A stretch of 64,000 bases of DNA from Hibiscus mutabilis (GCA_019671005.1 CM033712.1:78132479-78196478), one strand, 5' to 3'. Positions 13,246-24,640 are shown, counted from the first letter of the stretch. The notes: generated by a model from the sequence alone, not told the origin. Numbers and translations: made by a program.

Positions 13246-13433
13246 ATATTAGGACAAAATTAAATAACTATACAAAATTTATTAGTAATACAACTTATAT
13301 ATGTAACAGTTTTTCGGATTACTAAAAACTTTTTCTTCTACTATATTTAATTAATTTATATACCAATTGAGTTTAAAATTTTAACAAACGTTTAGATCCG
13401 GGCATTAATTAATAATACAACTACGAAATTGTC

Positions 13434-14386
13434 GAGTGGCATCCTACCGACCGGGTTCTGCGACAATTTGGCTACGACCAAGGGGTTTTGGAGCCGCCAC
13501 CCAATTTGGACGAATTACATCGGTTGACGCGGCAGGGGAAGACGAAAATTCATTGGGGCCATCATCATGCTGACTAAGTCGGGTAATGGATGACAAGGTA
13601 TGGCAGGCGGAAACCCATCTGTGTACCCATTGTGAACAAGGACGTCACATTCGACTATATAGAGTGGTACTACCAAAACAGGAAGCCACATATACTGACT
13701 CCGGAGGAGCGCCAGCGAGAAATTATGTTGCCTCCCCAAAATCGCCTGCCCGCACAACGTTACGCCACCTAGCGTCAGCCGACGTAGCGCGGTACCAAAA
13801 TGAGGCCTGAAAGCCAGAGACGTCGAACACACACTGCAGGAGCCTTGTCCTCTAGAACAACGCGAGCAGCAGATCAGTTCGGGGTAGGGCCTTCGACATT
13901 AGCGCCAGGATCAACATTCATGCACTCCGCTTCATCATCGTTTCTGCAGATGGGTGGTCCTCAGATGTTTCAACAGACGGGGCCTTCACCCGAGCTTTTC
14001 ATGAAGGACCTTTTCGTCCCTTTATGCCGGTGTCTCTACCATATTACCCGACACCGCCTTTTGCATATGTTCCTCCGGTGTTCGATGTTCCACCATTGGC
14101 AACACAGTTCGACTACAACATTGCCAAGCAGACGCGGCCATAGAGTTTGTTCTACACCGGCCCTGGTGTCAGTGGTGGTCCACGTTTCAGGGACGATCAT
14201 GGCGCCGATGATGAGGACGACGACGATGAAGCACATACCACTCGGAGGAATCCGCCACGAGATCGTCGTGCACCCGTCTGCGGAACAGTGGACATAGGCG
14301 TCATTAGGACGATGGGATGTTTATTTATCAACTTTAGTTATTATTTTATAATAATAATAACTTTATTTTGCCTTTTTTTTACATAG
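13434..14386 (+). pseudogene. Broken C-terminal fragment of a plant mobile domain (PMD, MAIN/MAIL-like) gene inside the MULE
   Basis: Reading from 13434 gives EWHPTDRVLRQFGYDQ, then stops (TAA near 13575, TAA near 13584), then VTFDYIEWYYQNRKP and LTPEERQRE up to the stop after 13770. These are typical of the end of PMD/aminotransferase-like proteins (VEWHPxDRVLRQFG). Further downstream a shifted frame encodes an acidic stretch (DDEDDDDEAHTTRRNPPRDR, about residues 21-40 from 14147) that resembles the tails of such proteins. PMD genes occur both as host genes (MAIN, MAIL1) and as cargo of MULEs and gypsy elements. Opposite orientation to the transposase is consistent with a second, captured element gene. 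Stops and shifts make it non-functional. Confidence 0.75.
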
Positions 14387-14443
14387 TTTAAGATTTTATA
14401 TTTATTTTGCCTTATAGTTTTAGATTTATTATTTTATAACTTT

Positions 14444-14975
14444 AAATAAATCGGAAAAGCTTATCACGCCCTTTTAACTTTTCGGTGATTCACAAAAACA
14501 AGCTATGGTACCATTTTCAACGCAAATTTTACCCGGTTTACAATGCACCGAACTTGCCCATATTGATGCTGAATGAAAGACAAGTTCTAGTACTACACAC
14601 CTAAACTCGTTGTTTACTAAAATTATACGATTAATAGCCCCGAAATATGACTCGAACATGCATATGGACGCTTGTTCTGCTACTCCGATTTACAAAGAAC
14701 TCGCTTTCAAACATCCCGCTATAAATTCAGCCACCTCTTCAAATTCTCAAGGACCTCGCGTTTTGCAGAGCGCGAGGTCCTGTTAAGTTCATTATTCTGA
14801 AAAGCGATGCTACATAAGAACAACTCGCTTTTCGCAGATAGCGAGATCGGAACTTGCTTTGCGCAAAATAGAGTTCTTCGTACGTAACAGATTTGGGGGT
14901 CATTTTTCTAAATAATGTTTAAGGGGTCATCTCTTTCATTAATTATTTATAATGAGTTTTTTACTTAAAATTGCC
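14444..14975 (-). repeat. Right terminal inverted repeat of the MULE
   Basis: About 532 bp, the inverse counterpart of 8204-8752, ending TTACTTAAAATTGCC. It contains the most perfect palindrome (14751-14780) and two weaker ones. Confidence 0.8.
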
Positions 14976-14984
14976 TATCGCCAA

Positions 14985-15098
14985 AGTGTAATTTTTTTTA
15001 AACTACTGACAGAAAACAAGGTTAAACCCTAAGCCCTTTCCCATTCCCATTCCCATTCCCATTCCCCAAATCTGCAATTTGATTCAGCACCAGAGATA
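14985..15098 (+). promoter_or_regulatory. Short remaining 5' flank of the DPH6-like gene with a CCCATT repeat
   Basis: Only 114 bp separate the MULE target duplication from the ATG. The stretch holds a short hexanucleotide array (TCCCAT units, about 15037-15064) and ends GAGATA before ATG. If the transcription start lay further out, the MULE has split or displaced the promoter. Confidence 0.5.
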
Positions 15099-18000
15099 AT
15101 GAAGGTGGTTGCTTTAGTCAGCGGAGGCAAAGATAGCTGTTATGCTATGATGAAGTGCATCCAATACGGCCACCAGGTTTTCCTGCTGTTTCCCTATAAA
15201 TAAATTAACAAAATTTGAGCTAAAACCTCAAAAGATTTTTGGGAATTATAGGTTCTTATAAGAAAAGGGTACCCGAAAGAAGTACAAGTCGATGCTTTTC
15301 CCCCTTAGAAATTAAAATTTTAATGTTTTTTTTTGCAAAAAAGAAAATAGAAAGAAGATGCTTGACATTTTTATTGGTGTTTTGCTTTAGATTGTCGCTG
15401 TGGCTAATTTACTACCTGCTGATGATTCAGTGGACGAGCTGGATAGCTACATGTATCAAACTGTAAGTCCCTGTCAATTCTTCTCAGTTTGTAAGGAAAT
15501 GGTAGCAAAATCATGCTACTTCAATTGTTTAATGTCAAGAGTTTATAAAACATGCATCTTTGCATGAGTTCGGCATGAATATTGAATACTTTCCCCCTCT
15601 TTATTGCAGGTAGGGCACCAAATAATTGTAAGCTATGCTGAATGCATGGGAGTGCCATTGTTCCGAAGGCGGATACAAGGATCCACAAGGCAAGCCCTTT
15701 AAATGAGTGTTGTGGTAAAACCATATATCTTGTTCAGGGAATTTATGATCTTCACTTTGTATCACAATTACGAAAGGGTTAAAAATGCTATCTTTGTTCG
15801 TCATTTCATGATTTCATGATTTCATGATTTCTTGGTTTGGTGTGTACTTCAGGCTTTCCATATCTTTAGTAGTTTAGTTATGGTATTTCCTTCAAGTTTT
15901 TTTTATCTGTTACCGGACTATTAAACAGTGTTATTAAGAACTTCAAAGGCTTTTCTATGTATCTCTTTGTGTGGGCATACCATGTGATTGCCAGATTGTA
16001 CCAAGTATGATGCTTCTAGGTAAGTCATAATTTCTCTTTCACTGTGTAATGGTCGGGATACATCATAGAAAGTTTGTTAATCCATTTTTTAAGTAGGCAT
16101 ATCACTAAGAATTTTACTTCATATTTGGTAAAAAGTGATCTCCCGATAGGCTGCTTCTTTGATTAGTTAGTTTTCAGCCAAGCATATGTCCTTTCTACTT
16201 TGAAAATGTACATTATACCCATTTTCTTTTCTGAAGCTTTTGGTGACTATTGTAGGCACCAGAAACTTAGCTACCAAAAGACACCTGGTGATGAAGTTGA
16301 AGATATGTTTATTTTGTTAAATGAAGTTAAGAAGCAGATACCTTCTGTCACAGCAGTTTCTTCTGGTGCAATTGCATCAGATTATCAAAGGCTACGAGTA
16401 GAAAGTGTTTGTTCAAGGTTAGGGCTTGTTTCTTTGGCATTTTTGTGGAAACAAGATCAATCATTGCTTCTCCAAGAAATGGTAATTTTTATTTTGTTAA
16501 TGTCAATACTTAATAAAAAATCTGGTAGTTTGTCTCACATATTATTATCTGTTCTTTCCTGTTCAGATAACGAATAACATTATGGCTATCACAGTCAAGG
16601 TACGTAGTATCTTTGATTTTATCATTCTTATACTATTTGTTTAGAATTCTTGTGATGTCTTCTCTTCTTGTGCTATGTAGATTTATTTTCTAGCTATTTC
16701 TTTTATGAGATGCTTCATCGTATCTATTTTAATTGAAGTATTGTTTTTTTTTTTGGATTATCATGTCATTGGTTGCAGCCATGGGGTTGAACCCTTCAAA
16801 GCACTTGGGCAAAGAAATAACATTCTTGCAACCTTATCTGCATAAATTGAAAGAGTACGTTCATGCTGTTCTTTTAACATTCTCTCTCTCTCTCTCTCTC
16901 TCTCTAAATCATGACGGGAAACTTATAATGTTTTTTTTTCAAACTCCCTTTTGGCAGCTTGTATGGAATAAACATATGCGGTAAGGGAGGGGAATATGAA
17001 ACTCTGACTCTTGACTGCCCACTCTTCTGTGTAAGTTTTTCTGTTGACTGGTCTACTGGCAAAAATATTTTCCTTATATTTGTTGCTTTCTCCAACCCAT
17101 CTTTCTTTCATTTTAGTAATTTATTTTATTTCTTTCCAAGGATTTAATCAGAATTTATGTTCTAAATAAGGGGGTTTGCATCCCGGTTGCATTTAACAAA
17201 TTCTTCATGCACTGTTTTTTCCGTTGTAACTATTAAGGTTGAAAATTTCTCAGAATGCTCGAATTGTGCTTGACGAATTCCAAGTTGTACTGCACTCTTC
17301 AGATTCCATAGCTCCAGTTGGAGTGCTGCATCCATTGAAATTTCATTTGGAAAGAAAGACATCCAACTCATTAAGTGGTAATGACAAAAGCAATGATCTC
17401 TGTTGCGATGATATCAGTTCTGTATCTGAAGTGCAAGGAGAAAACCCAAAAGAATGCAAATCTCCAGGTGAGCCTGTTCCTGAAGTTAGTGACCTGATTG
17501 AAGTTTCAAGTCATAAGCTTCGCGCCTCTAAAACAAAAGAGGATAATACATTTTCTCTGTGTTGTTGGTTACAAGATCCATCAGGAGCTTCAGCAGGTAA
17601 AAAGACGCTTCGCAGATTTTCTTTTGTCATTCCTTGCTACATATTATTCCTTTCGATTTAACCATTGTTTCCAAATGCACCACTACAATTAACATTAACC
17701 AAAAGAAAAAACTACAATTAATAACAGTTTTTGGTTACTATTTGTTTGACAGGTTTGCAGGAAGATCTGAAGCTGATCCTTAGACAAATTGAATTGCGAC
17801 TCATAGGATGTGGTTTAGGTTGGGAGCATGTGCTTTATATCCATCTCTACATTTCTGATATGGATCAGTTCACTCAGGCAAATGAGACATATGTGAGATT
17901 TATTACCCAGGATAAATGCCCTTTTGGTGTTCCATCACGAAGTACTATTTAGCTGCCTTTAATTCAAGCGAGTTTAGGGGGAGCGTATGTTGAAGTTCTA

Positions 18001-19808
18001 GTTGCGAATGATCAGAGCAAACGAGTTTTGCATGTTCAAAGTATTTCATGCTGGGCACCAAGTTGCATTGGACCTTATAGTCAGGTACTCCGAATCATGG
18101 CAATTGTCATCGATCAGTAAAGGTTCCTTTTTGTAACATTTTTATACTTCATGCTTTTCCAAGAAAATATTGAAATGATTAGAAGAAATTGTCTGACCAT
18201 TAAGATAACTTTTTTTCCTTCTAATGGTCTGGTTGAATATTATTTTTGGTGGGGAGTGAAGCACACTAATAGTTTTCTTTATGACAGACAAGAGATTGAA
18301 TTGGAAGCTACTCAGGAATCTTAAATTATTAAGATCCCGTTCATAAATGTTATGCCTTTTTGTTTTTTGTGTGTTGATATGCCTGTTATTTCGACAAACG
18401 TGCATTGTTTATATCTGCATGCTGTCTAGTTGTCTAGTTGACTTTTAACCCGATCACTTTTACTTTTAGGCAACTTTGCACAAGGAGATACTACACATGG
18501 CTGGCCAGTTGGGACTTGATCCACCTACAATGACTATCTGTGATGGAGGCTCAACTGCAGAACTTGAGCAGGCACTGCAAAACAGTGAGGCAATAGCAGA
18601 ATGCTTTAAGTGCTCAATATCTACTTCTGCTATTCTCTTTGTGGTTTACTGCTCAACTAACATTCCATTAGATGAGAGACCAAAAATCCACAAAAAGCTG
18701 GATGAGTTTGTGAACCAACTTAAGCTGTCTCATTTGGATAAAGATACCAAGCTTGACGTGCTTGATGCTATTTTTCTTTATATCCTAGTTCCAGATCTTC
18801 CAAAAAGGTAAACGATCCACACTTCCTGTTAACTTTTCAATGAATAATAAGTATGCTGAGAAGGAATTTTTCACCTTGAATTTGTGTTTGTTTTTTCTTA
18901 CTGGATGAATAATCAAAGACATAAGAGAATGTATGTGTTTTATCCAACAGAAGGGCATTTCATCATCTTTTTGTTTCTGATATTGCAGAGCATTTGTAGA
19001 AATAAAGCCAATTCTTTATGTCCCAGATACTGCAGAAACACCCGAAGAAACTTCCTGTGAACATTCTAGCGTAGTGGCACCTAGTTCTTTTGGGTTTCAA
19101 CCTGTAGAATGGCATGATTCATGTATTCAGAAATGTGTCATTCACGGAAAGATATGTGCGGTTGTTTTGTCTATCACAAGTGAAGTTGCTATGAAGATTT
19201 GTTCTGGTTCTATGAATGCTGATTGGAGCAACAGCAATCATCAAAATTCTTTCACAGAGAACCAAATGAAAAGGATATCTAGATTTTGCATCTATCTTCT
19301 TGACAAAACTGTTCTCAAAAATGGTTTCTCCTGGAATGATACTATGGTACGTTTCTTAGGCAAGCTCCAAATTTTCCTTCAACATTGATTGTAAATCGAG
19401 TCATATACAAAAATGCTTTTCATCAGGAAATTTTCATAATATTAGATTTTGATTATTAGTTCCTGGAGTTCTGTCATTTATTTTATTAATTCTCTCCATT
19501 TATTTGTTATTTTGTTGCCTTATTGTTTTCATTATAGTTACTCATGTTTGTTTCCCTCATTTTTTTCGTAGAGTTTGAGACTGTACATCCCACAAAACCT
19601 CCATGTTCCTTTGGAGACGATTTCAAGCTTGTTCGAGGACGCATTCAAGGAACTTGATCAAATGAAGGGTGGTGCCAAAGAAGGTGGGGAACCCATCTTC
19701 AATCTTGTTCCGGTCCTAGGTGCCGGAAGATCTGCTGCATGCACAGAAGATATAATCAACTGTGAGCTGTTTGCTCGCAAATCTTTATCTTTGATACATC
19801 AATTGTAA
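15099..19808 (+). pseudogene. DPH6: DPH6-like diphthine-ammonia ligase with RidA-like tail, disabled copy
   Basis: Exons: 15099-15176, 15391-15462, 15610-15689, 16256-16481, 16567-16599 (or -16603), about 16772/16779-16854, 16958-17030, 17254-17596, 17753-18084, 18470-18807, 18989-19346, 19572-19808. Read through, they give about 750 residues, close to plant DPH6 (about 720), which performs the last, ATP-dependent amidation of diphthamide on elongation factor 2. The N-terminus has the PP-loop SGGKDS (residues 8-13) and SSGAIASDYQRLRVE; the C-terminal half has RidA/YjgF-like domains (SCWAPSCIGPYSQA). Lesions: codon 395 is TAG (17950-17952), where the family has Glu before LPLI; the acceptor expected before GTTGCAGCC (16772) lacks AG; and the conserved CGEGGEYET reads CGKGGEYET. 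Intron 3 starts with GC. A truncated product would keep the ATP-binding domain, so residual function is not excluded. Confidence 0.85.
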
Positions 19809-20820
19809 TACCCAATTTTATGTCCGGGCCTAAGCCCAAAATCAAACCCAATCCAAAACCAAATAAATAAATATATCATATCTTTTTATTTTTTTAACCC
19901 ATACAAATTAAAACCCATAAACCTTACAAGTTCATACCCAAATATCCATTAACCCTAAAATCAAAACATATCAGGCTCAGTACCTAAACTAAATCCTAGC
20001 CCACAACCCAAAACCTAACCCTAAAAAAATAATAAAACCTAAAAACCCTAACATCCTCAGCAGCAGCCGCCCCATGCTCTTTCATCTTCTCTGGCGTGTG
20101 CATGCCACGTGCCAGTTCTTCGGCTGCTGTAGTTTGTACGCGCATCACCAGCCACCGCTCTACTGCACTCCCTAGCAAAAAAAGGAGATATCATTTCAAA
20201 TCTAAAAAACAAACAAGTGGATCATCTCTTTATTTTTTATATATTGTAAATTGGGTTATAAAAATCTTAAACAACTAAATGTAAATGGATTCTTGATTTG
20301 AAAAAAAAAAAAGAAAACACAGAAAATTTCCCTTGTCTTACATTCATTCGAACCAAAAATATAAAAAAAATATAGAGGAGATCGAAGCAAAGGAAAAAAG
20401 CAAGAATAGATTTGAAAAAAAAGGTAAATGAAATAAAAAAAACAACATTCGATTTTGTTAAATCCACTCACCTAGGGCTCGATTTCGAAAAAATTGAGGC
20501 TGAATTTATGCCTAGGACCAAAAACCGAATTGTTTACTATTTTTACTTGAGTTTCGGCCGCCATCCATGGCGGATTCTCATCGTCGATCAGTGGGCGGAC
20601 AGCTCGGTGGCGTACGACAGCGTACAGACCGAATTTTGGGCAAGGCCAGGACTGGGCAGGGGAAATATTTTTTTAATTATCTGATGAAAATGAGTTTTTG
20701 GCAAAAAGGGGTATTTAAACATTTTTCAAAACGACGTTGTTTCAAGCTTGACCTCGCCTCAACCCGACTCAGGACCAGGATTCACGCTTTTTAAATCAAA
20801 TGGACAAATTGCGTTTCAAG
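19803..20820. repeat. LTR-like or other transposon-derived block directly after the DPH6-like stop
   Basis: It starts TGTAATACCCAATTTTATGT, overlapping the gene's TAA, and shows the CCTAAGCCCAAAA and AACCCTAA-rich sequence seen in plant LTRs, then a GC-richer stretch (20040-20170, 20540-20660). No target duplication or gag/pol coding was found, so it may be a solo or partial LTR. It may have replaced the native 3' UTR. Confidence 0.35.
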
Positions 20821-21130
20821 TCCCTCTACTCCTTACTATTATTATTGCTATATTATATTATTATTAGATATTATTATTCTACTATTATTATCACTGTTAT
20901 ATGGTTATATATATATATCTAATATATATTATCTATACTATTATTATATATTATATTATTATTACTCTATACTGTTATCACTATTAATACTTATATTATT
21001 ATTATATATTAACAATTACTACATTATGTCACATTTATACTATTAATTGTCCTATATTATTGTTCTAATATTACTATATTATTGTCGTTATCATTACATT
21101 TTATTTTTTTTATTATTATGTTAACCAATA
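20821..21130. repeat. AT-rich simple repeat tract (ATT/TTA)n
   Basis: About 300 bp made almost wholly of imperfect TTATTA and TATATA units. It could be the end of the preceding LTR-like block or independent low-complexity DNA. Confidence 0.7.
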
Positions 21131-23360
21131 TTAATATTAAGGGATATTTCCACTTTATTTCGGAAACCGATTAGGAAGTGGTGTCCTGACTCATTCAAGT
21201 GTCATATTTCTCAGTTTTCGTAAATAAAAAAATATTCTTCTTAGATCGCTTCTTGAGATTAAATTTTAAATTAAACTCGAATTTTAGTTTTCTTGCAAAG
21301 ACAACACTTGATCAACAGCTAATCCTTCCCCCACGTGTAATCGACTCCCAAATTCAAATATTTAGAATCTTTGTTAATTTTTAACAGTGCTTGACCTACC
21401 AAAGTGGCCGGTAACGACTTCATCTTACATTTTCCATATGTTCAAAAACTTTGATTACATTAGTCATCGAAGAAACTCCTTTTTGAAAGTTAAAACAGCC
21501 ACATGAATGAAGAGTTAACGCTTTTGGTCAATTTATATGTAAGATTTATTGTCTTTACTACCGGTTCTTCACATTTATATAATCTTGGTAAAGTCAATTT
21601 GAAATTTTAATTGCAAGATTTTATGATATATTATGATAGATATTTTCTTGTTGATGTCATCTGTCCTTGGTACATTTGCTTTGCCACAATAAATATTATA
21701 AGGCTAAAATAATAGAAAGGACCCTGAACTTTTATCATTTATACCTAAATATACCTTTAACATAAATCAACTTTTCATTTGAAGGGCTTATTTAAGACAA
21801 GTGAAATAGTTATAGGCTTATTTAAGAAAGAGTGGTGAAATGAGTTTCCAAATTGGGGGCTAACAATTTGCATGTGAGGGTGTCTTCATTTCATCAAAAT
21901 TAGGTTTTGTCACCCCCAACACCCTACTAATTTGATTGCAAAACATCAAATCATCATTATTAAAAACTTTAACCAAGTCAAGTGTTGATATATTTGAGGA
22001 AACTCTAAGCCAAGACACATCTTCTAATTTGTCTTAATGAGACTGCCATAGTTTTTGTTCCGTTTTGGTAGTTATGAGTAGCTTTCCTGAGGACTATACA
22101 AAGGGATGGGTTTCTACTAGCAATTTAGCTATCATTTGTCCTTTAGTTCTTGGCAAGAAGAAGTCACTAATCAGTCAAGATTGGAGTTCTATTTATGGAT
22201 TTATTATCAGAATCTGATCATTTAGGATGTGTTGTGAAAACGCAAACACAAAAATAATTTGTTAAACACGATACGACACGTCTAGCTGAAGTATCGTATT
22301 GTATTCATGTTTAAGATTTCGACATGTTTAATGATTTATATACTATGTTCATGTTTACATGATTGATTTGTTTGTAATCATTTTGTGTTTATGTAAAGGA
22401 AAGGGTGTGTATACATATACATATACATATACATGTGTGTGTAAACTTTATCCCAATAATTCAAAAGAAATTTAGGAGTTGTCACTAACTGGACAAGTTA
22501 TATCTCAAAAGTACTAGCACAGTTGCTCATTTCTATAATCAATGGAGAATAGTTTATAGTTGTCAATTATTTTGGAATGATGAGTATGCTTAATTATACA
22601 GGGAGAATTACATTCATATGTCTGTTCGATTATAAAGATTCCGAATAACGTAGGCCGGGAATGTACCCTACAACATGCCATTAGGCCATTATTGGAGGAG
22701 AGGGTGAGATTTGGGTCAGATATTGAACCCACAACACATTTGGATTTGGGTCAGATATTGAACCCTAACCCTACAACACATTTGTTTTCAGTAAAACAAA
22801 AAGGCAAAGGAACAAAATTAACAAAATTACAAAGGTTTTTGGTGACTTTTTGGGGGAAATCGCAGCTCACATGGGGAAAAGGGGGACCAATGACAGTTTA
22901 AGGGGCAAATCATGATTGTGTTAAGCAAAGAAAGCACATCCCCACAACACATTTTGAGCTCAACAAAGCTCACTGGCAGTGAAATCATATGGACCTCAAC
23001 CTCTATGGTCCACTCCCTCCCCAAAAGAGGGAACCCTAACAAAATACTAAAGTTTTTTAGAAAAATAATGGTTTAGCTTTTTGCAGAAATTATGTTAGAA
23101 TTTGGAATCTGATCGGATCAAAAACATTAATAAAGCTAAACAAAGTAAAAGAGAGGCAAATTGTTTGGTCCATGTATTGTTGTGTCTCGTGGGGAGTTTA
23201 TGATCCAAATTTATGATTTCATCTTGAAAATTTTGAATTAAAATTTTAAGATAATGAAATAGATTTTAGTCTTGGATTTATTTAATATCATGTCTTGAAA
23301 GTAACTGTACAAGAGAAAATATTTCATGTATTGGAAGATAAAAACAAAAAAAAGTTTCAA
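21131..23360. other. Intergenic DNA without recognisable genes
   Basis: Mostly AT-rich sequence. Small items: an ATACAT microsatellite (about 22407-22432), and a 23-bp direct repeat GATTTGGGTCAGATATTGAA+CCC at 22708 and 22743. The less AT-rich stretch 22660-23040 has no frame with a known motif. I see no gene. Confidence 0.6.
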
Positions 23361-23369
23361 TAGTTTTAT

Positions 23370-23590
23370 TTTTTAGGGTTTATTGATTTAATTTATAGTT
23401 TATGGTTTATAGATTCAGATTAGAAGTTTAGAATTTAAGGACTGCGGTTATAATTTAAGGTTTAGGGTTTAGGATAATATATTTGAGATTTGGATTTTAA
23501 CCTCTAAACTCTAAATTCTAACCACAATTCTTAAATTCTAAACTTTAAAACTAAGGCTCTTATGAAAACTTTTTTGTTTTCATCGCTTGT
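23370..23590. repeat. Telomere-like degenerate inverted repeat, copy 2
   Basis: GGTTTAGGGTTTAGGATAAT-type words around 23460 are followed by AACCTCTAAACTCTAAATTC around 23500. It is flanked by CTCTTATGAAAAC, resembling the CATAAGAGCC next to the copy at 6660. Confidence 0.5.
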
Positions 23591-23869
23591 GCATGAAATA
23601 ATTACCCATTGTATACATGAAACAAATCAAACTAAATCTCAAAATTTAAGGTTGGAATAGGTTGAGATTTGATTCTCAATAAAGATTTTGATGATTATTA
23701 TGTGCGTTTTGAAATAAGTGAAGTTAGATGATTTGGTTGTAGCATTGAATCACTATGAATAATGAAATCTTTGGTTATGTGGGACAAATTTCAAGTCTCC
23801 CTTATAGTAATTAACGCATGAAACATAGTTTTAGACCTTTTATTAGTAGGGTAATTATACCCTGCGCTG

Positions 23870-24235
23870 GTAGAAATATTTTGTTTCTACAAGTACCTTA
23901 ATTTTAGGAGTTAGAGATTTAATTTAGGGTTTATAGTTTAGGGGTTTAAGTCTATGTGATTAGAATTTAGGGATTGTGATTTGAATTTAGAGTTTAAGGT
24001 TAGAATTTAGGGGTTATAGGCAAAGCCCTAAATCTCTACCATATTACCCTACAACTTAAACCCTAACCTCTAAACCCTATACCTTAACCATAAACTCTAA
24101 ATTCAAACCACAATCCCTAAATTCTAAACACATAAACTTAAACCTCTAAATTATAAATCTTAAACTAAATCCATAACCCCTAAAATTAGAACGCTTGTGA
24201 AAACAAAATATTTCTACCGCCAATGTATTGTATAT
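23870..24235. repeat. Fold-back element with clear terminal inverted repeats, telomere-like interior
   Basis: GGTAGAAATATTTTGTTT near the left end is matched by its complement, AAACAAAATATTTCTACC, near the right end. The interior is TTTAGGG-like on the left and CCCTAAA-like on the right. Total about 365 bp, the size of a MITE. No clear target duplication was identified. Confidence 0.6.
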
Positions 24236-24410
24236 TTTCCCTTTATTAGTAATATAAGAAGATATGAATGCCTATTGTTATTATTGTTTGTTGTGGTGAA
24301 AAATATTTAATATTTTAAAAAGGTAAATTATATTAGTTATCACTAAACTCTCGAAAAACATTATTATGAACAGTACATTTTTAAAATTTTCATTTTAGTC
24401 ATTGATGTTA

Positions 24411-24640
24411 GTGTAGCGACTAAAAGAATGTTTTCCTCTTTTTTCATAAAAATTCGGTTTTTGGGGAAAATTGAAAAATAGGGGTTTTGAGATAAAATTT
24501 GAGGAATTGTCACCGGTCACTTAGATAAGGTAAACCAGACACCAAAAAGTAAACCAGAGATAGAAAATAATTTGGGTTCGAGAATCGCCAATCGATTATG
24601 TATGGGGAAGAGTTTGCACCCCTCAACGCTCAAACATCAA
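24411..24640 (+). repeat. LTR fragment, diverged relative of the element starting at 59468
   Basis: It begins TGTAGCGACTAAAAGAATG and continues through GTCACCGGTCACTTAGATAA+GGTA, GGGTTCGAGA and GATTATGTATG. These align in order with TGTAGCAACC, GTCGCCACCGACCACTTGGA+TAAGGTA, GGGTTCGAGA and GATTACGTGTG at 59468-59700. It looks like the beginning of an old gypsy-type LTR. Confidence 0.5.

Larger units (their letters stand above)
8305..14880. repeat. Dispersed short palindromes in the MULE (about 15 copies)
   Basis: The best copy is 14751-14780: a 10-bp arm GGACCTCGCG, a 10-bp centre TTTTGCAGAG and the arm CGCGAGGTCC. Others lie at 8401-8430, 8477-8503, 9610-9634, 9660-9686, 9711-9738, 12565-12591, 12643-12670, 13105-13132, 13184-13211 and 14821-14847, with weaker copies at 8308-8333, 8335-8362, 9763-9783 and 14850-14875. 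Most share CTCGC, TTCTGCAGA-like centres and GCGAG. They lie in the arms and in the non-coding interior, avoiding the transposase. Confidence 0.75.
8195..14984. mobile_element. Mutator-like element (MULE), 8204-14975, with 9-bp target duplications and a PMD gene fragment
   Basis: Terminal inverted repeats begin GGCAATTTTAAGTAAAAAA at 8204 and close with the complement at 14975. Homology between the ends continues about 540 bp inward. Flanking direct repeats GATCGCCAA (8195-8203) and TATCGCCAA (14976-14984) match at 8 of 9 positions, and 9 bp is the hallmark target-site length of Mutator elements. Inside are a broken MURA-type transposase on the minus strand (10089-12172), a broken plant mobile domain fragment on the plus strand (13434-14386) and many short palindromes. 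Coding regions are frameshifted, so the copy is not autonomous. Its right end lies 124 bp before the DPH6-like start codon. Confidence 0.88.

Noticed and set aside
13515..13832. 105-codon minus-strand frame
   Set aside because: Antisense of the PMD fragment, whose plus-strand motifs are clear.
14036..14236. Minus-strand frame at the MULE right side
   Set aside because: Antisense of the acidic PMD tail.
16881..16906. CT run in the DPH6 intron as a regulatory element
   Set aside because: A simple intronic microsatellite close to the donor; no evidence of function.
20256..20471. Phe/Tyr-rich minus-strand frames
   Set aside because: Translations of A-rich low-complexity DNA.
22660..23040. Less AT-rich stretch, considered as a gene remnant or microRNA precursor
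   Set aside because: No convincing long hairpin or protein motif could be read by eye.
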